From Brachionus plicatilis (lineage: Eukaryota; Rotifera; Eurotatoria; Ploima; Brachionidae), in NCBI GenBank assembly GCA_010279815.1, contig QEOQ01000359.1, positions 996,849 to 1,060,848 on the forward strand: 64,000 nt of DNA. Direction: 5' to 3'. Each line of letters starts with the position of its first letter. Positions within the stretch are counted from its first letter, which is position 1. The translations under genes were made by a program, and so were the position numbers. The notes under the pieces are model-generated. The model ran no database searches. It saw only the letters and a list, made by a program, of their open reading frames with translations, and had not been told where the DNA came from. This document shows positions 33,019 to 44,495 of the stretch, in pieces.

Positions 33019-35515
33019 ATGGATTCATTGCTTTCCAACGTAAGTCCAGAAATTTTTAACTTGGCAAAAATATTTTTTTATCTAGTTGTTAATTAGGCAC
33101 AGCGTGGTGTACGTAAAGCCGACTCACTCGTCAAATACGGCCTATTCGACGAAGCACTTGCCCAACTGGACAAATCAATTGGTTGGTCATTTTTTTACCA
33201 AATCTTAAATTTTACCTTAAACTCTTTACTTTTCTTTTGACCTGTAGTTCTTTTAAATGAGCTTAAATCGGTCACATCATGTTACGACTCAATTCAAATG
33301 ATAAATACACAAATTGATTCTATTGATCGAAATATGCGCTCAGTTGCAATTAAACGATCAGAATCGATTAAAGTAATTATTCTTAATTATTTGATCTAAT
33401 CCTAATTCATCTCGAAATAAAAGATAAGTTATTTTTAAAGTTTATTCTACATTTTTAAACTTTTTTTAAGGCTCTTAAAAGTGTTTATCAAGTCCTTTAT
33501 CGTAATTAATTTTTATTTAAAAAATCAACTTTATTTAAGTTTAAATAATTAAAAAATTGTAAATTTGAATTATTTTTAGTCGAAAATTATCAGTAAAAAT
33601 TTTTTTGATCAGTGGTCAATAAAAAAAAAAATTTTGAAAAAATTTAGCACTTGCCGAACTTAATTATGTTAACTGCATCATTAAAAATTCAAATTTTTTT
33701 CATCCAAAAATTCTATCAAATAAAGACTGAAGATATTTTTAAAACTGAATTTTAATTAAATTTTTCTATTTAATTATTGTCAATAGGAAAAGCTAATTTA
33801 ATAAAATTTAGCGACCATAAAAAATTCTAAATTAATCTTCAGTTGAATTTTTTTTCAAATCTAGATAAAAATTAAAATTGTTACGGTTCACTTAAAATTT
33901 ATTTTGATAAAAAAAGCAAAAAGAAATTTTTGTGAAACTTCCACTAATTTAAAAATAAATCAGAGATTTAGAATCACTTCATTAATTGAAGAATATCCAA
34001 ACTTCAAAATAAATTTTTTGACAAATATAATCCGATATTCGAAAACTTTTTTTATTCATCTACTAAAATTAACTGATAGAAAATATCAATACATGACAGC
34101 TTAATTTTTATTTGATTAAATTCATTTCTACGAAATTAGGTAAATAATTCACATTAGCTGTATCACATATTTTTCAATTTTGTCAGCATAAAATTTAATT
34201 AAGCTTTAAGGTTATGTTTCGAATTAAAAATTTTACCCTTTTTTAATTAAATAAAAGTCTTTAAAAAATATTTATTGTTAGAATCCTGTCATATGGTTTC
34301 GACATATTGTTAGAATAAAGCAGATTTTTTTAATATTATTGAAATATCTTTTAATATCCAGAGATAAATTTAATTATTATTATAGAGGTAAGCAAAAAAT
34401 CAATGTGGTTTTAAAATGTGGTTTTTATGTGGTTTTAAAATTCATCGAATGTCAGTAGATTTAAATTGAGATTATGTTCTTTTCAATTCTAATTAAAAAA
34501 AATGTGTAAGAAGATTTCGATTTGGTGGCTGGGAATTTAATTTTTTTTAATTTCTAGATTAATTTTTTTATCTTAAACATTTATTCAAAATTTTATAAAA
34601 TAAAATATTCTAGCTTCCTAGCAACTAAAGATTTCAAAAGCTGTCAATTAAAAAAAAACATATTCAAATTTTTACAGCATTCAGATTTTTTTACATTTAA
34701 TAAATTATAGACTATAACAAATCAAATAATTTTTATTAACGATGAGAGATTTTTTTCTATTCAAACAGAATTAAAATGTAGATATTAACTTTTAATTAAT
34801 TATTTAATTTTAATTATAGGTGAATTAAATTGATTTAAAAAAAATTCAAACAAATTTTCCATTTTATTTTGAATTAAAAAAAATATTTTTTAAGAAAAAT
34901 AACCAAATTGAAAATTTGATAAATAAAAAACGATGCGAGTCGAAAGGCGACCATAAACAAAATGAATCAGTATTATTTCAAAACTCATCTAAATCTATAC
35001 CTATAGCCCAATTCAACCATGCATCTAAAGTAACAAAAAACGACAAATTGATGATAGAAGAATTGTCAACCACAAACGGTGAATACAAAAAGGTTAACGA
35101 ATTTCTAATAAACGAGATCGAACTACTTAAAAAAGAGAACGATTTCCTCAAAGTTGAATTATTAAAGATTCATCTAAACGACAGTTTGAACGACTTGTCG
35201 TCAAACGAGCCGGCAAACTCAAGCTCCGTTAGCAATAGCTCGAGCAGTGTGCTGACAAACAACAGCAGTGTTTCATCTCATGACATATCAGCTAGATCGC
35301 TTGATAATTTAGGCCAAAAGCCTTCCAATTTAACCATGACTAGTCAAAGAAATCTAAAATCTCAAAACGCAAATGACAATCGAATTGATTTGTCTAAGTA
35401 TATAAACAATGAGGACGAAAGTGATGATGATATGTTCAACGAATTGAGTGATCCAAATGACAGCTATACCTCATCAAATCTGAGTTTGCCACCGCATGAA
35501 TTTATTGTTGATTAA
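33019..35515 (+). CDS. NRBF2: Nuclear receptor-binding factor 2 homologue (autophagy PI3K complex)
   Basis: Four exons, 33019-33039, 33097-33181, 33248-33372 and 34895-35515, give 283 residues (human NRBF2 287). Residues 1-75 form an MIT-like helical hairpin: AQRGVRKADSLVKYGLFDEA, LAQLDKSIVLLNELK. At about 127-170 a coiled coil reads DKLMIEELSTTNGEYKKVNE and FLINEIELLKKENDFLKVEL, like human IIEEQ..LK..VEFLVAENERLRKEN. A Ser/Asn-rich linker follows, then an acidic end with the conserved SLPPHE. NRBF2 binds ATG14 and stabilises VPS34-VPS15-Beclin 1 complex I in autophagy. The third intron is 1,522 nt, far longer than the other two (57 and 66 nt). The leader GTTGACGCCAAACTGCCACC is among the least AT-rich DNA nearby. 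Confidence 0.82.
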
Positions 35516-37300
35516 AAGTTTTATATCATACAACTTTCCAATTTTTGTCAGATTCGCGCTTCTTTAAAAAAAATGTTATTAAAAAAATTTTAATTTAAAT
35601 GTAAATTAATCTTTTGCCGACTTATTGTAAAATAATTTTTATTTTAGTGTACATAAATTTATTTGATCTTTAAACAGAACAGCACAAAGAAATTACACGC
35701 TTCTTTTAGTTTTCTCTTGTTTATAGTATTTAGATAATCGATATCTACATTGTAAAAAGAAAGTTTAAAAAAAAAAGTTGAAAATAAAAATATCAAATTT
35801 GTATTTAGCCTCACGAACCATTCGAAATTATAAAAAAAAATAAAAAATTCTAAAATTTAGTCTTTATGAAGATTTAAAAAATATTTTTTTATTATTTACT
35901 TTTTTTATTTTACTATTATTAAATTTATTTGATTAAATAAATGTAAATTTATTATTTTTTAAAAACATCTTTTTTTTAAATGTCCGTGAAATTCTAGTTA
36001 TACTGAACAACCCAAATTCTAATTAACAGATCAATAACAGAAAATTACTTCAATGGATAACTTAAAAATTAATCAATATATTGTTAAATATTTAAAAAAA
36101 TTAATTAATTTAAAACTTTTAAGTAAATTAAATATTATTAATTTTTTATTTTGTTAAATTCGAGTTTCCTAATACGAAAATTCGTGCCTACACCATTGCT
36201 CACCAGTGTATTTTCAGATTTTAACTTCGCATTTAAGTAATAATGGCAAAAAATTTAGAGCATATTAAGCTTTTCTCATAATATTTATTTTTCCTCTTTC
36301 CTCTGATGAAAATCAATTTTAAATAAAATTAAAAAAAAGAGAAAATGCAATCCTAGTGTCTCATTAATTTAAAAAGTAGAAGGCTGATTAAGATATCTCT
36401 TTATCCGGTTTTTGAGAACCTTGCTTAATTTCGGAAAGTTTTACAAATTTTTTTAATGGTATCTTTTGCTTTGGTCTTTTAAATTATTGGAAAATTCAAT
36501 TTTTTTAAATAATTTTTTTTCTAAAGCTTAGATCAGCTTGGTTTAAAGCCCTCTAATAATTTTGAAATGGGCTTATTTTTGATAAAAATGTTTTATTCAA
36601 AAAATAAGTTAAATATATAGGACAATTGAAAGAGAGATTTAATTATTAAAATAGTAATTATTCTTTTTTTGCCAAAAATTTTCAATGAATGCTTCAATTT
36701 TTTAATTGTCAAGGTGATTCAGATGCTTGAAATTTTATTTTTTCTTGTTTTTTTTTTTTGAGATATTTAAAAAAATATCAAAAATATTCGATAGTTTTAA
36801 AAGTAATGTAAAATGTGATTATAATTTTTAAAAAAATTTCTCGTAAATGAATTTTTTAGATTAAAAAAAATAGGGAGAATATGATAAAATTTTATCATCC
36901 AAGTTTTTTTAATTTTAGCTTAAATTTCTTAAAGTTTATTCTTTTATTTCAATAATTTTTTTTGTTTACAGAACGCGTAATTGTTTTTAAGTTTTCTAAA
37001 GACTTTTACTTTATATCGTCGATTAATCAAAGGTGAGCTCGTGAAAAATAAAATAAAGGTTAAAATAAAGTAGAATAGAATGATATTGAATGAAAGTATC
37101 AATACATTCAACTGATTATTAATGTATTAGAATTTATTTGACAAAAAAATTCAAATTTTATTAATGAAAGTTAAATACAATAGTTAATAAAAAAATGATT
37201 TTTATTGAAATTGATAGACTAAAAAACGGAAAATTTTTTTCAGTTCTGAATTGTAGATATTTGAAAATCTGAATATGAATGCTTTGATATTTGATTAAAA
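35516..37300. other. Spacer downstream of NRBF2
   Basis: A/T-rich, no ORF or exon chain. The NRBF2 3' UTR should occupy the first 100-400 bp, and several AATAAA motifs are present. Confidence 0.4.
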
Positions 37301-37856
37301 TTACCATTGACTTATATAATCGACATTCTTTAAAAATATATATAAATAAAGAAATTTAAAGCAAATAACTTTACATTGAATCGTTTGCCCTGTTTGGCTG
37401 AATATGTTGAATTATTAATTCTGAATGAGGCTGATGAATTTCTAATTTCGATTTAAGTTTAAAAACAAATAATTTATTTAATCAAATTCAAAATTACCCA
37501 TGGATGTCATTTGATGAAACAAATTTCCAAGGCGTTTGACATTTTAAACCTGGAACAAATTTTTTATTGATTTTTTTTAATTATTGATAAATCAAGTTTA
37601 CATGTAAATTCATGAACAGTTGGTTTTGCCTCCAAAGTTGCCTCTCTTTGGACATACATATCGTCCTTGGGAAGTTCGTATGTGGTGTAGTGTGACTGGA
37701 AAGGAGGCACATGATGCTGGACATCAAAAGTAGATTTACTTCTAATTTAAAGAATATTTAAAGGAAAAAAACCTTTTTTCGAATATTCAAAGCATTTCTT
37801 CTATCCATGACCAACTGTTTCCTCAATGCTTCGAAATGTATAGCCTCACTACCCAT
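37301..37856 (-). CDS. Five-exon gene of unknown family (114 aa)
   Basis: Minus-strand exons 37856-37773, 37716-37602, 37549-37498, 37441-37375 and 37327-37301 are joined by introns of 56, 52, 56 and 46 nt, all GT..AG. Phases (0, 1, 2, 0) match at every junction, and each exon is richer in G/C than the introns, so the model is much better than chance. The product starts MGSEAIHFEALRKQLVMDRR and continues through HHVPPFQSHYTTYELPKDDM, HEFTCLKCQTPWKF and STYSAKQGKRF to ISQW. CLKC is a single CX2C pair. There is no signal peptide or membrane segment. The short, Tyr/Pro/His-rich character recalls small axonemal microtubule inner proteins, but I recognise no family. Confidence 0.6.
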
Positions 37857-39411
37857 GTTTAAGGAATAAGTCTAGTTTTATATGAACTTTAACAAAAAAT
37901 ATCAATTATTTCAGCAATTTAAATATTAGATTTTGCTGAATATAAAGACGAAATTTTTTCAAAATTTTTACTTAAGCTCTTCAGATTTTATTTAATAAAC
38001 ATTTTCATGGAACTATTTTTGTTCGATTAAGTTAAATAAAAAACAAAAACCAAGCTAATCTTTTTTTAATACAAGCTAAATTGATATAATGTAACCATGG
38101 TTGCAGTTTGTTTTAAAAAGCTTTTTTTATTTCTTAGACTTTAAAACCTTAAAGCTAAATCTAAGCATTTGGAGAATCTTCCATGAACGCCAACTCTGAA
38201 AAGGTTTACTAATAGCTTAAAAAATAAGTTTACACGAAAATAGCTTTTTTTTAAATTTAAAATAATCAAACAATTAGTGAAAGTTTAAATAAAAAATAGA
38301 TAAATTAGAAATTAGAGGTAGACAATTTTAATACTTAACTTAATTTAAAATAAAACAAAATTCAAAATTAAGTTGAAAAAATTCATTTGATTGATTTGAT
38401 TTGATGAACGCTTTATACTCAATCAAGAACTTGACTATTGAAAAGTGCTAAAACCTCTTAAGCGGTAAATCTTAATGGAAAAAAGGATTTTTCATTTCAA
38501 AAAATTGATTTTAATTATTCACTTTAATTATTTAAAATATTTGTTGAAACAATATTTAGCATTTCCAATGTTATGGAAATGGAGGTTTAGGAATAAAGTT
38601 TTTAATTTAGACAAATAAATATTCACTCTAATTTACTTAAATAAATATAATAGTGTTGATGTCTGTTTACAACTTAACTTAAATAGTAAATTTAAATGGA
38701 ACGAGAAGCTTTATAGAGTCAATTTAGAAATTTGAAAATTAAATTTTATTTTATTTTATTAAAGAATTAGAATTTTCAGCATTATAAAAAAAATAGGAAA
38801 AAAAAATTTAAGGAACTACAATAAATTTTTACTTAAATAAAGTAGTTTCCAAAAATTTTTAAAAATTTTTCGAATTTTATAATTTCGAATTATATTATTT
38901 TTAGAATTATATTATTTCCAAGAGTTTGTTGCATTTTCAGTAAAGAGTTTTGATATTTAAAAAAAACAACATATTTTATTATAGAAAGCTTTAGAAATTG
39001 GATTTCTTTCATTTAAAAAAATAACAAATTATAAAAAACAATAACAGGATTCGGTAATTTTTTGAATAGATTTTAAAATATTTTTAAATCGCGTATAATA
39101 TATTTTAATAACTAAAATATGTAACCAAATAACTAAAATACTGAATTTGGAACTAAATAAAAACATTTTATTTTATTTTTGTAATTAATGTCAATTACGT
39201 TTAAATTTATCACTTTTCTAATTTGTTAATACATAATTGATTGAAATGAAACTTTTATACAACAAAAAAAAACAAAAATTAAATATTAATTAATCTGATA
39301 ATGTTCAATAAAAATTTCCGCTTTTTATCTTTCTTGCTTCTTTTATCAAATTAACTCTTCACCATTTATATACAAATGTAACCTTATCCCATAAATCCAA
39401 AATTAAAAAAA
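37857..39411. other. AT-rich spacer
   Basis: No feature supported. The region 38700-39330 is almost pure A/T. Confidence 0.4.
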
Positions 39412-39805
39412 ATGTCCTTAATCGAAGAAATCCCCAATAACATTTCTCAAGATCAGGTTTTTGAACCTAATTCAAAGAGAAAAACTAGAGGAAAAGGTAA
39501 AACTTATTTTCCTTTCTGTAGTTTTCTTTCTTTGGAGAATGCTAAAGAATGCCTAGATCGAGAATTTGAAGGAAATAACTGGACTATAAAAAGAGCGACC
39601 GAAACATTGCAAGCAGATGTAATATGGTATCAATGTACAAAATGTACTATTCGACTTAAAATTGTCCCCTATTTGGAAAGCAACGACGCAGTCATGATAG
39701 AAATGACTAAAGAGAATCATGAGCACAGTGATTGGGAGTCACGTAAAACATACTCAGTAATTAGAGAACCAGCAAGAAGCAAGATTATAGAATACGAGAA
39801 AATGA
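39412..39805 (+). CDS. Exon with WRKY/GCM1- or FLYWCH-like zinc domain (transposase-type DNA binding)
   Basis: From ATG at 39412 the frame runs 131 codons to a strong donor (ATGA|GTAAGT at 39806). Residues about 30-115 read KTYFPFCSFLSLENAKECLD, NNWTIKRATETLQADVIWYQ, CTKCTIRLKIV, VMIEMTKENHEHSDW. That is a beta-rich zinc unit with CX2C and HxH ligands, as in the WRKY-GCM1/FLYWCH superfamily used by Mutator-like transposases and some host regulators. The following exon could not be found. The DNA after the donor is AT-only until a LINE scrap at 40330. It is probably the start of a MULE-like transposase or a domesticated DNA-binding protein, broken or with a distant second exon. Confidence 0.5.
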
Positions 39806-41335
39806 GTAAGTATTTTTGTAAAAACTAGTTTTTTTAAATTTTCATTAATGATTGATCAAAAAACAAAAAAAAAATAAATTAAGTATTTTTTTTGTATTTA
39901 AAAAATATATTTTGATTATATTTTTATTTTTTTTTTCTAATTAGTTAATTTGTGTTACTTTTTTCTAAAAAATAATATTAAATAAATAAATTTGTTCTAA
40001 ATTCAGTATTATAGTTTTTTTTTTGCATAAAATAAACACAGGTAATAATTATATGCCTTTTTAAATCAAACTAATTTGTGCAATTTGAACTTTAAAAAAA
40101 ATTTAATTTAACTATTTACTTAATTTTATGTTGAAGCCTTTTTGAAATAAAATGTTTAAATTACCCTATATTGCTTTGATATCGTGCACCGAGAGCCATA
40201 TCAGAGAAATTACCCGCAATTACACACATTACTGGATATGTAGGTCTGCAATTAAAAACCAAAAAAGCAAAAGTCTTTTGTTTAAGCAATAAACTTGATG
40301 CAACTATCTCTTTTGGTGACAAAAATTTTTAAATGCTTCAACATCTTAGCATACCTGAGAATGTCAACAGACAGGATCCTTAGAGTAGCTTTTTTCTGTA
40401 CACCACATGGGAAAATAAATGCAGGAAGACCAAAGATGACCTAGACAAATGAAAGATATGAAACCCTCATGGAGACAAGACCATGTTATTGAATGGAGGG
40501 GAAGCGTGGACAACTTACTCTCTAAAAGCAGTTGAAGAAAAGAATTAATTCAATATAAACTTTAAAAAATTTCATTTTAAAGATTTTATGTCGAAACCTT
40601 TTACGATAAAAAACTGAATCCCATTTAAAACCCATTATTTGAAAAACACTTTTAATTTAAGCCCTTTTCAAGAAAATTTTCGATTAAATTATTTTTTATT
40701 CGGAAATCTGTATTGAGCTATAGCACTTACATAATATAGTTTTAAATGTTGTTGATATAAATAACTTTTTTTGAATTCAACGCTTTAAATTTGAATTCAA
40801 TTTTAGCCAAAGGTATACAAAGAATATACAAAGTATTTATTTATCATGTGAATATTTTTTCGAAGAGATGGCTTGACTTAAAAAATTTTTTGTTGGATAA
40901 AATTAATTAGAGTGTTCATGACCGAATATTCAAAGGGAATTTTCTTTGTCACTTTTGACTCAGAGAACGAAATGAGCAAGTTTTTAAATCTTAATTGGGA
41001 TTTAATATTCAAAAATACATTTTTGAATTCCGCTTCAGCCAAATTTCATAAGAAAAAAGTTAATTTATATTTTAAATGGTCGTTAATTTATGAATATTTT
41101 ATTAAATAAAAAATTTTAATCAGTTGCCAATTTCTTTAAAAGAACACTGATCAATCCATGATTGAATCAAAATTTTAAGTTTCTTCAAAAGATAAATAAG
41201 ATCATTTAGCACATCAAACCCTCTGCAGCAAGAAGTGGCAAAAGAGACCAACTTCGTCGTGAGATAGTCAGATCAAGACAATTTTTCAAAGAATCCAACT
41301 ATAAATTTCTTTTAAAAATTTTTTATTTTAAAGGA
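39806..41335. other. Spacer with mobile-element scraps
   Basis: Besides the LINE scrap (40330-40545), 40912-41109 holds an open stretch reading EYSKGIFFVTFDSENEMSKF, faintly like an RRM strand-helix. It has no ATG or exon context and I take it as a relic. Confidence 0.3.
40330..40545 (+). pseudogene. 3' scrap of a non-LTR retrotransposon
   Basis: Broken frames read LRMSTDRILRVAFFCTPHGK, INAGRPKMT and DEWRGSVDNLL. That is the usual C-terminal end of endonuclease-RT LINEs (LRM...D.....LFW.P.GKR..GRPK.TW). A stop replaces the Trp after PKMT. It is a different, older copy from the LINE at 49337-51000. Confidence 0.6.
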
Positions 41336-41541
41336 AGCTCTTCCCTTCTTTCCTAATTTTAGAAATAAGATGAACTTTTTGTTCATTTCCTATGCAGAAA
41401 TTTCCATTCAAACAATGTTGTGGTAATTTTTCAATTTTATTTTAAAATTAACTTAAAATTTTAATTCTTAAATTTTATTTTCTTGAGAAATGAACATCAA
41501 GTTCATCTTTTTTCTAAAATTAGGAAAGAAGGGAAGAGTTT
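41336..41541. repeat. Foldback (inverted repeat), about 55-bp arms
   Basis: The left arm AGCTCTTCCCTTCTTTCCTA..AAGATGAACTT..TTCATTTC (41336-41388) is mirrored by GAAATGAACATCAAGTTCAT..TAGGAAAGAAGGGAAGAG (41486-41541), with about 97 bp between. It is probably a small MITE and lies just downstream of the ACL4 gene. Confidence 0.8.
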
Positions 41542-41654
41542 TGGATTTAAATGTTTTAAAAATTATTTAAATGTCTCAAGAAAAAAAAATTCAAAAATAA
41601 TCAGTCTAAAGAATAAATTTTTTACTTTTTATTCAAATAAAATACAATCAATAT

Positions 41655-43024
41655 TTAAGTTAGTTCCATCGATTCTTCGACATTATTATTTTGATCCTTA
41701 TTATCTTTGAAACTATCTTTAGTTACTTTTAAATTTGCATTCAAGTCCATAACATCCTGCACTTGCTCATCTTCGTCAGTTTCATAAGCATCATCATCAT
41801 TTTCGTTCAAATTCTCCTTGTCACCATCAGCTTCATCATCCGAAGCCACATTGACCAATTTTTCCAGCAATTCTTTAACGTGTGCCTTTAGTGCATCATC
41901 CAAATAGCGCTGCTCGAATTTAATTTTTGAAATCATCTATTTAGCATCATAAATTAATAAAAAAACTTTGGGATTTAATATTAAAAAATTTTACCTCATC
42001 AGCTTTTTTAAGATAAAATTTTGCATTTGAATAATAATCTTCGCCTTTACAGTAATTTACCCATCCCAGCATGTACCATATGTAAATGACTTCATCATCT
42101 TCTTCGACCAATTGTTCCAAAACAGTAACTGCCTTGTCATATTCTTCGACTTCTGTTAATATCCTAGCTGTATTTATACGTGAATCATAGCTTAATGTAA
42201 TAGCTTGACTTGGGTCTGTCAAAGGACCGCATTCACAAGCTTCTAAATACTTGGGCAACCAATTTTCAACACTATCTAAAATAAATTTTTTCGCCTGATC
42301 CATCTCATCCTTGCTGAGCCAGTAACTGGCAAGCAATTGAAGTGTTTCCGGATTTGTACAGTCATATTCAATGGATTTATCCAGATAAAGTTTGCACAAA
42401 TTTTCTGCATCTTCTTCCATGCACAAATCTGTCAGATATAACTCGGCTATGGAGCAAAATGCAGTGGATATGTCAAGTTTTGTGACACTATTGGTATCGT
42501 TATCTTCATCTTGCTTTGATGTCGAAGGCTGATTTGTGTCACCAGATTGTTTATTAAATTCAATTAACATGAGTTCTACGCCTTTTTTGTAAAAATTAAC
42601 TGCTTCAATTCCGGACGAAAGCTGGGCTAAACACATGTATTTACTAAAACCATCGTCTGGACTCAGACCAACTAGTTTCTCATAAAGACTCTTCGCACTC
42701 TCCACATTGCCCATTTCCATTTGAATCGATGCCATTGTGTCCAAAGCATGCAAGTTTTTTGGATCTATATCCAAAGCTTTTTTGGCACATTGGAAAGCTT
42801 TTTCGAGCTCATACTGGTCCAAAAAGTCTTCAGCCTGATAAATTTTTTAAAAAAATTGCTTAAAAATTTTCAGAATTATTTACATGGTCCAAAAGTTCTT
42901 CAACTGATAGCTTTGATTTAGACTTTTTTTTCTGTTGGGCTTTTGGATAAAAAAATTGTCAATAAAATTTATTTTTTTTTTATTAATTACTTTTAATTGC
43001 CGTGGATCTCTTTAATTTTCCCAT
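41655..43024 (-). CDS. Ribosomal protein L4 (uL4) assembly chaperone ACL4, TPR protein
   Basis: Four minus-strand exons, 43024-42991, 42939-42884, 42834-41995 and 41936-41655, give 403 residues with closed phases. After a basic start (MGKLKRSTAIK, QQKKKSKSK) comes a TPR solenoid: YELEKAFQCAKKALDIDPKN, LHALDTMASIQMEMGNVESA, LSPDDGFSKYMCLAQLSSG, then ISTAFCSIAELYLTDLCMEE, LQLLASYWLSKDEMDQAKKF, YDKAVTVLEQLVEEDDEVIY. The tail is very acidic (DDEADGD, DDDAYETDEDEQ). LSPDDG.SKYM.L.QLSSG..A...Y is the family hallmark. In yeast Acl4 binds newly made Rpl4 and escorts it to the nucleus, and the acidic tail fits holding a basic client. Introns are 51, 49 and 58 nt. Confidence 0.85.
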
Positions 43025-43464
43025 TTTGATTTATTTAAATTTTGTTTCTTTAATGGTTAAATTGAAGCGAGCATGGATTTTTAATTTTAAATTATAAATT
43101 TATTTTTGAATGAATTGTAGGTTAATTTAGATTTGCTGCACAAATCCAGCTTTTATATTTTAAGTTTCAAAATTAATTTGATGTTTTCTTGAAAAAATTG
43201 TTTTGTAATTTCTAATAGCCTATTTAATTTTATTTAAAGTAAATCATTTATAATAAATAGTTTCTAATTTTTTGATTCATTACTGAAAATTAAAAATCTG
43301 AAAATATTTAATAAAAAACGAAAAAGTTTAATTGAATTTTTTAAATTATAAATTTAATTAGTAATTTAATTAATTTAATTACATGAAGAATTTTTTGATT
43401 TTTTTTGACTAAATAATTTTACTCACTTAATCTCATTGCCTAGTAAAACTCTAAATCAACAAAA

Positions 43465-44495
43465 TTTAAACCATCTCTTTCAGATGTTATAAACTAATAC
43501 CACAAAAATAGTAAAAAATACCACAATTTTAATAAAACATCCTCAATTTTAATAATTTTTCACACATTTAATACTTTTTCCACTAATTTAATTAAATCGC
43601 AACTATTATAGTACTTTTGATACAATTTTAATAAAATGACAATATATTCATTAAAAGTGCCACAAATTTAGTCAATTATTAATTGATAATTACCGATAAG
43701 TTTTTTTCTATTTAATGATAATCAAGTCATGTCAAAATTAAGACGGCATTAAATAGAAAAAGACTTGGGTTAATTGAATTTCTGAATGCATGCCGTGAAA
43801 ATTTGGTTGCAGATTGGTCGAGAGCTAGAGCAGAAATAATCAGAACAATCGATCCAGATACAAATGAACCAAAAGAGCTTGTAAATTTGAATCTCAAAAA
43901 ATTCCACACTGAACCAATCATTGAGAATGATGATCTTTTAGATGCTCATGATTGGAATAAATTGGGAAAAACAATTCAGCATGTAGGTGAATATTATATG
44001 GTTAGAGATGGTAATGACAAAAAAAATTGTAAACTGTCAAGAGATGAATGTAAACAATATTTACAAAGATTACAAAATAAACCATGGAAAAAATTTGATG
44101 AGATGATAACAGATGTTTTCAGTATTCATTCATTGGTTGAAAAATTACAAATGTTCACATACAATAGCATAAGCTTACAGACTCAATTTGGTAAATTTCA
44201 ATGACGTTTTTATGGACCTACCAATTAGTAATAAGAAGAAAAAAGGAGCTCCACAAAAGACTAATTTTTTGAAATTATTTGGAGTTTTTTTATTATATTT
44301 TTGGTATTTTTTATTAAATTTATGGTGATTGAATTAAAATTGTGTCAAAAGTACTATAATAGTTGCGATTTAATTAAATTAGTGGAAAAAGTATTAAATG
44401 TGTGAAAAATTATTAAAATTGTGGATTTTTTATTAAATTTGTGGTAAAAATTACTATTTTTGTGGTTTTTTTAATTATTTTTATGGTTTAAAAAT
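43465..44495. mobile_element. DNA transposon with long subterminally repeated TIRs
   Basis: The left end (about 43490-43660) and right end (44330-44470, inverted) are nearly identical over about 130 bp. Both start ACCACAAAAATAGTA and carry repeated words CACAATTTTAATAA and CACACATTTAATACTTTTTCCAC, then CGCAACTATTATAGTACTTTTGA. A further TTTAAACCAT sits outside each arm, so the true ends may be at about 43465 and 44493. No target duplication could be made out. Inside is one ORF (43728-44204) of unknown family. Organisation and word content resemble the element at 322-2034. Confidence 0.75.
43728..44204 (+). CDS. Unknown ORF carried by the TIR element
   Basis: Open from a stop at about 43725 to TGA at 44204, about 158 codons (first Met at 43803 in track frame, or earlier coding without Met). 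It reads TALNRKRLGLIEFLNACREN, LVADWSRARAEIIRTIDPDT, WNKLGKTIQHVGEYYMVRDG, CKLSRDECKQYLQRLQNKPW and KKFDEMITDVFSIHSL. It is helical and soluble, with no catalytic motif that I recognise. A spliced upstream exon (CAAG acceptor-like site at about 43728) is possible. It could be part of a transposase or a captured gene. Confidence 0.45.
   Translation, partial: HVKIKTALNRKRLGLIEFLNACRENLVADWSRARAEIIRTIDPDTNEPKELVNLNLKKFHTEPIIENDDLLDAHDWNKLGKTIQHVGEYYMVRDGNDKKNCKLSRDECKQYLQRLQNKPWKKFDEMITDVFSIHSLVEKLQMFTYNSISLQTQFGKFQ

Noticed and set aside
33904..34104. 66-codon ORF inside the NRBF2 third intron
   Set aside because: No ATG, AT-only codons, and NRBF2 reads correctly without it.
40912..41109. RRM-like 65-codon ORF
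   Set aside because: Only one strand-helix resembles an RRM; no RNP1 core, ATG or exon context.
41483..41710. 75-codon ORF at 41.5 kb
   Set aside because: It starts inside a foldback arm and runs into the ACL4 3' end on the other strand.
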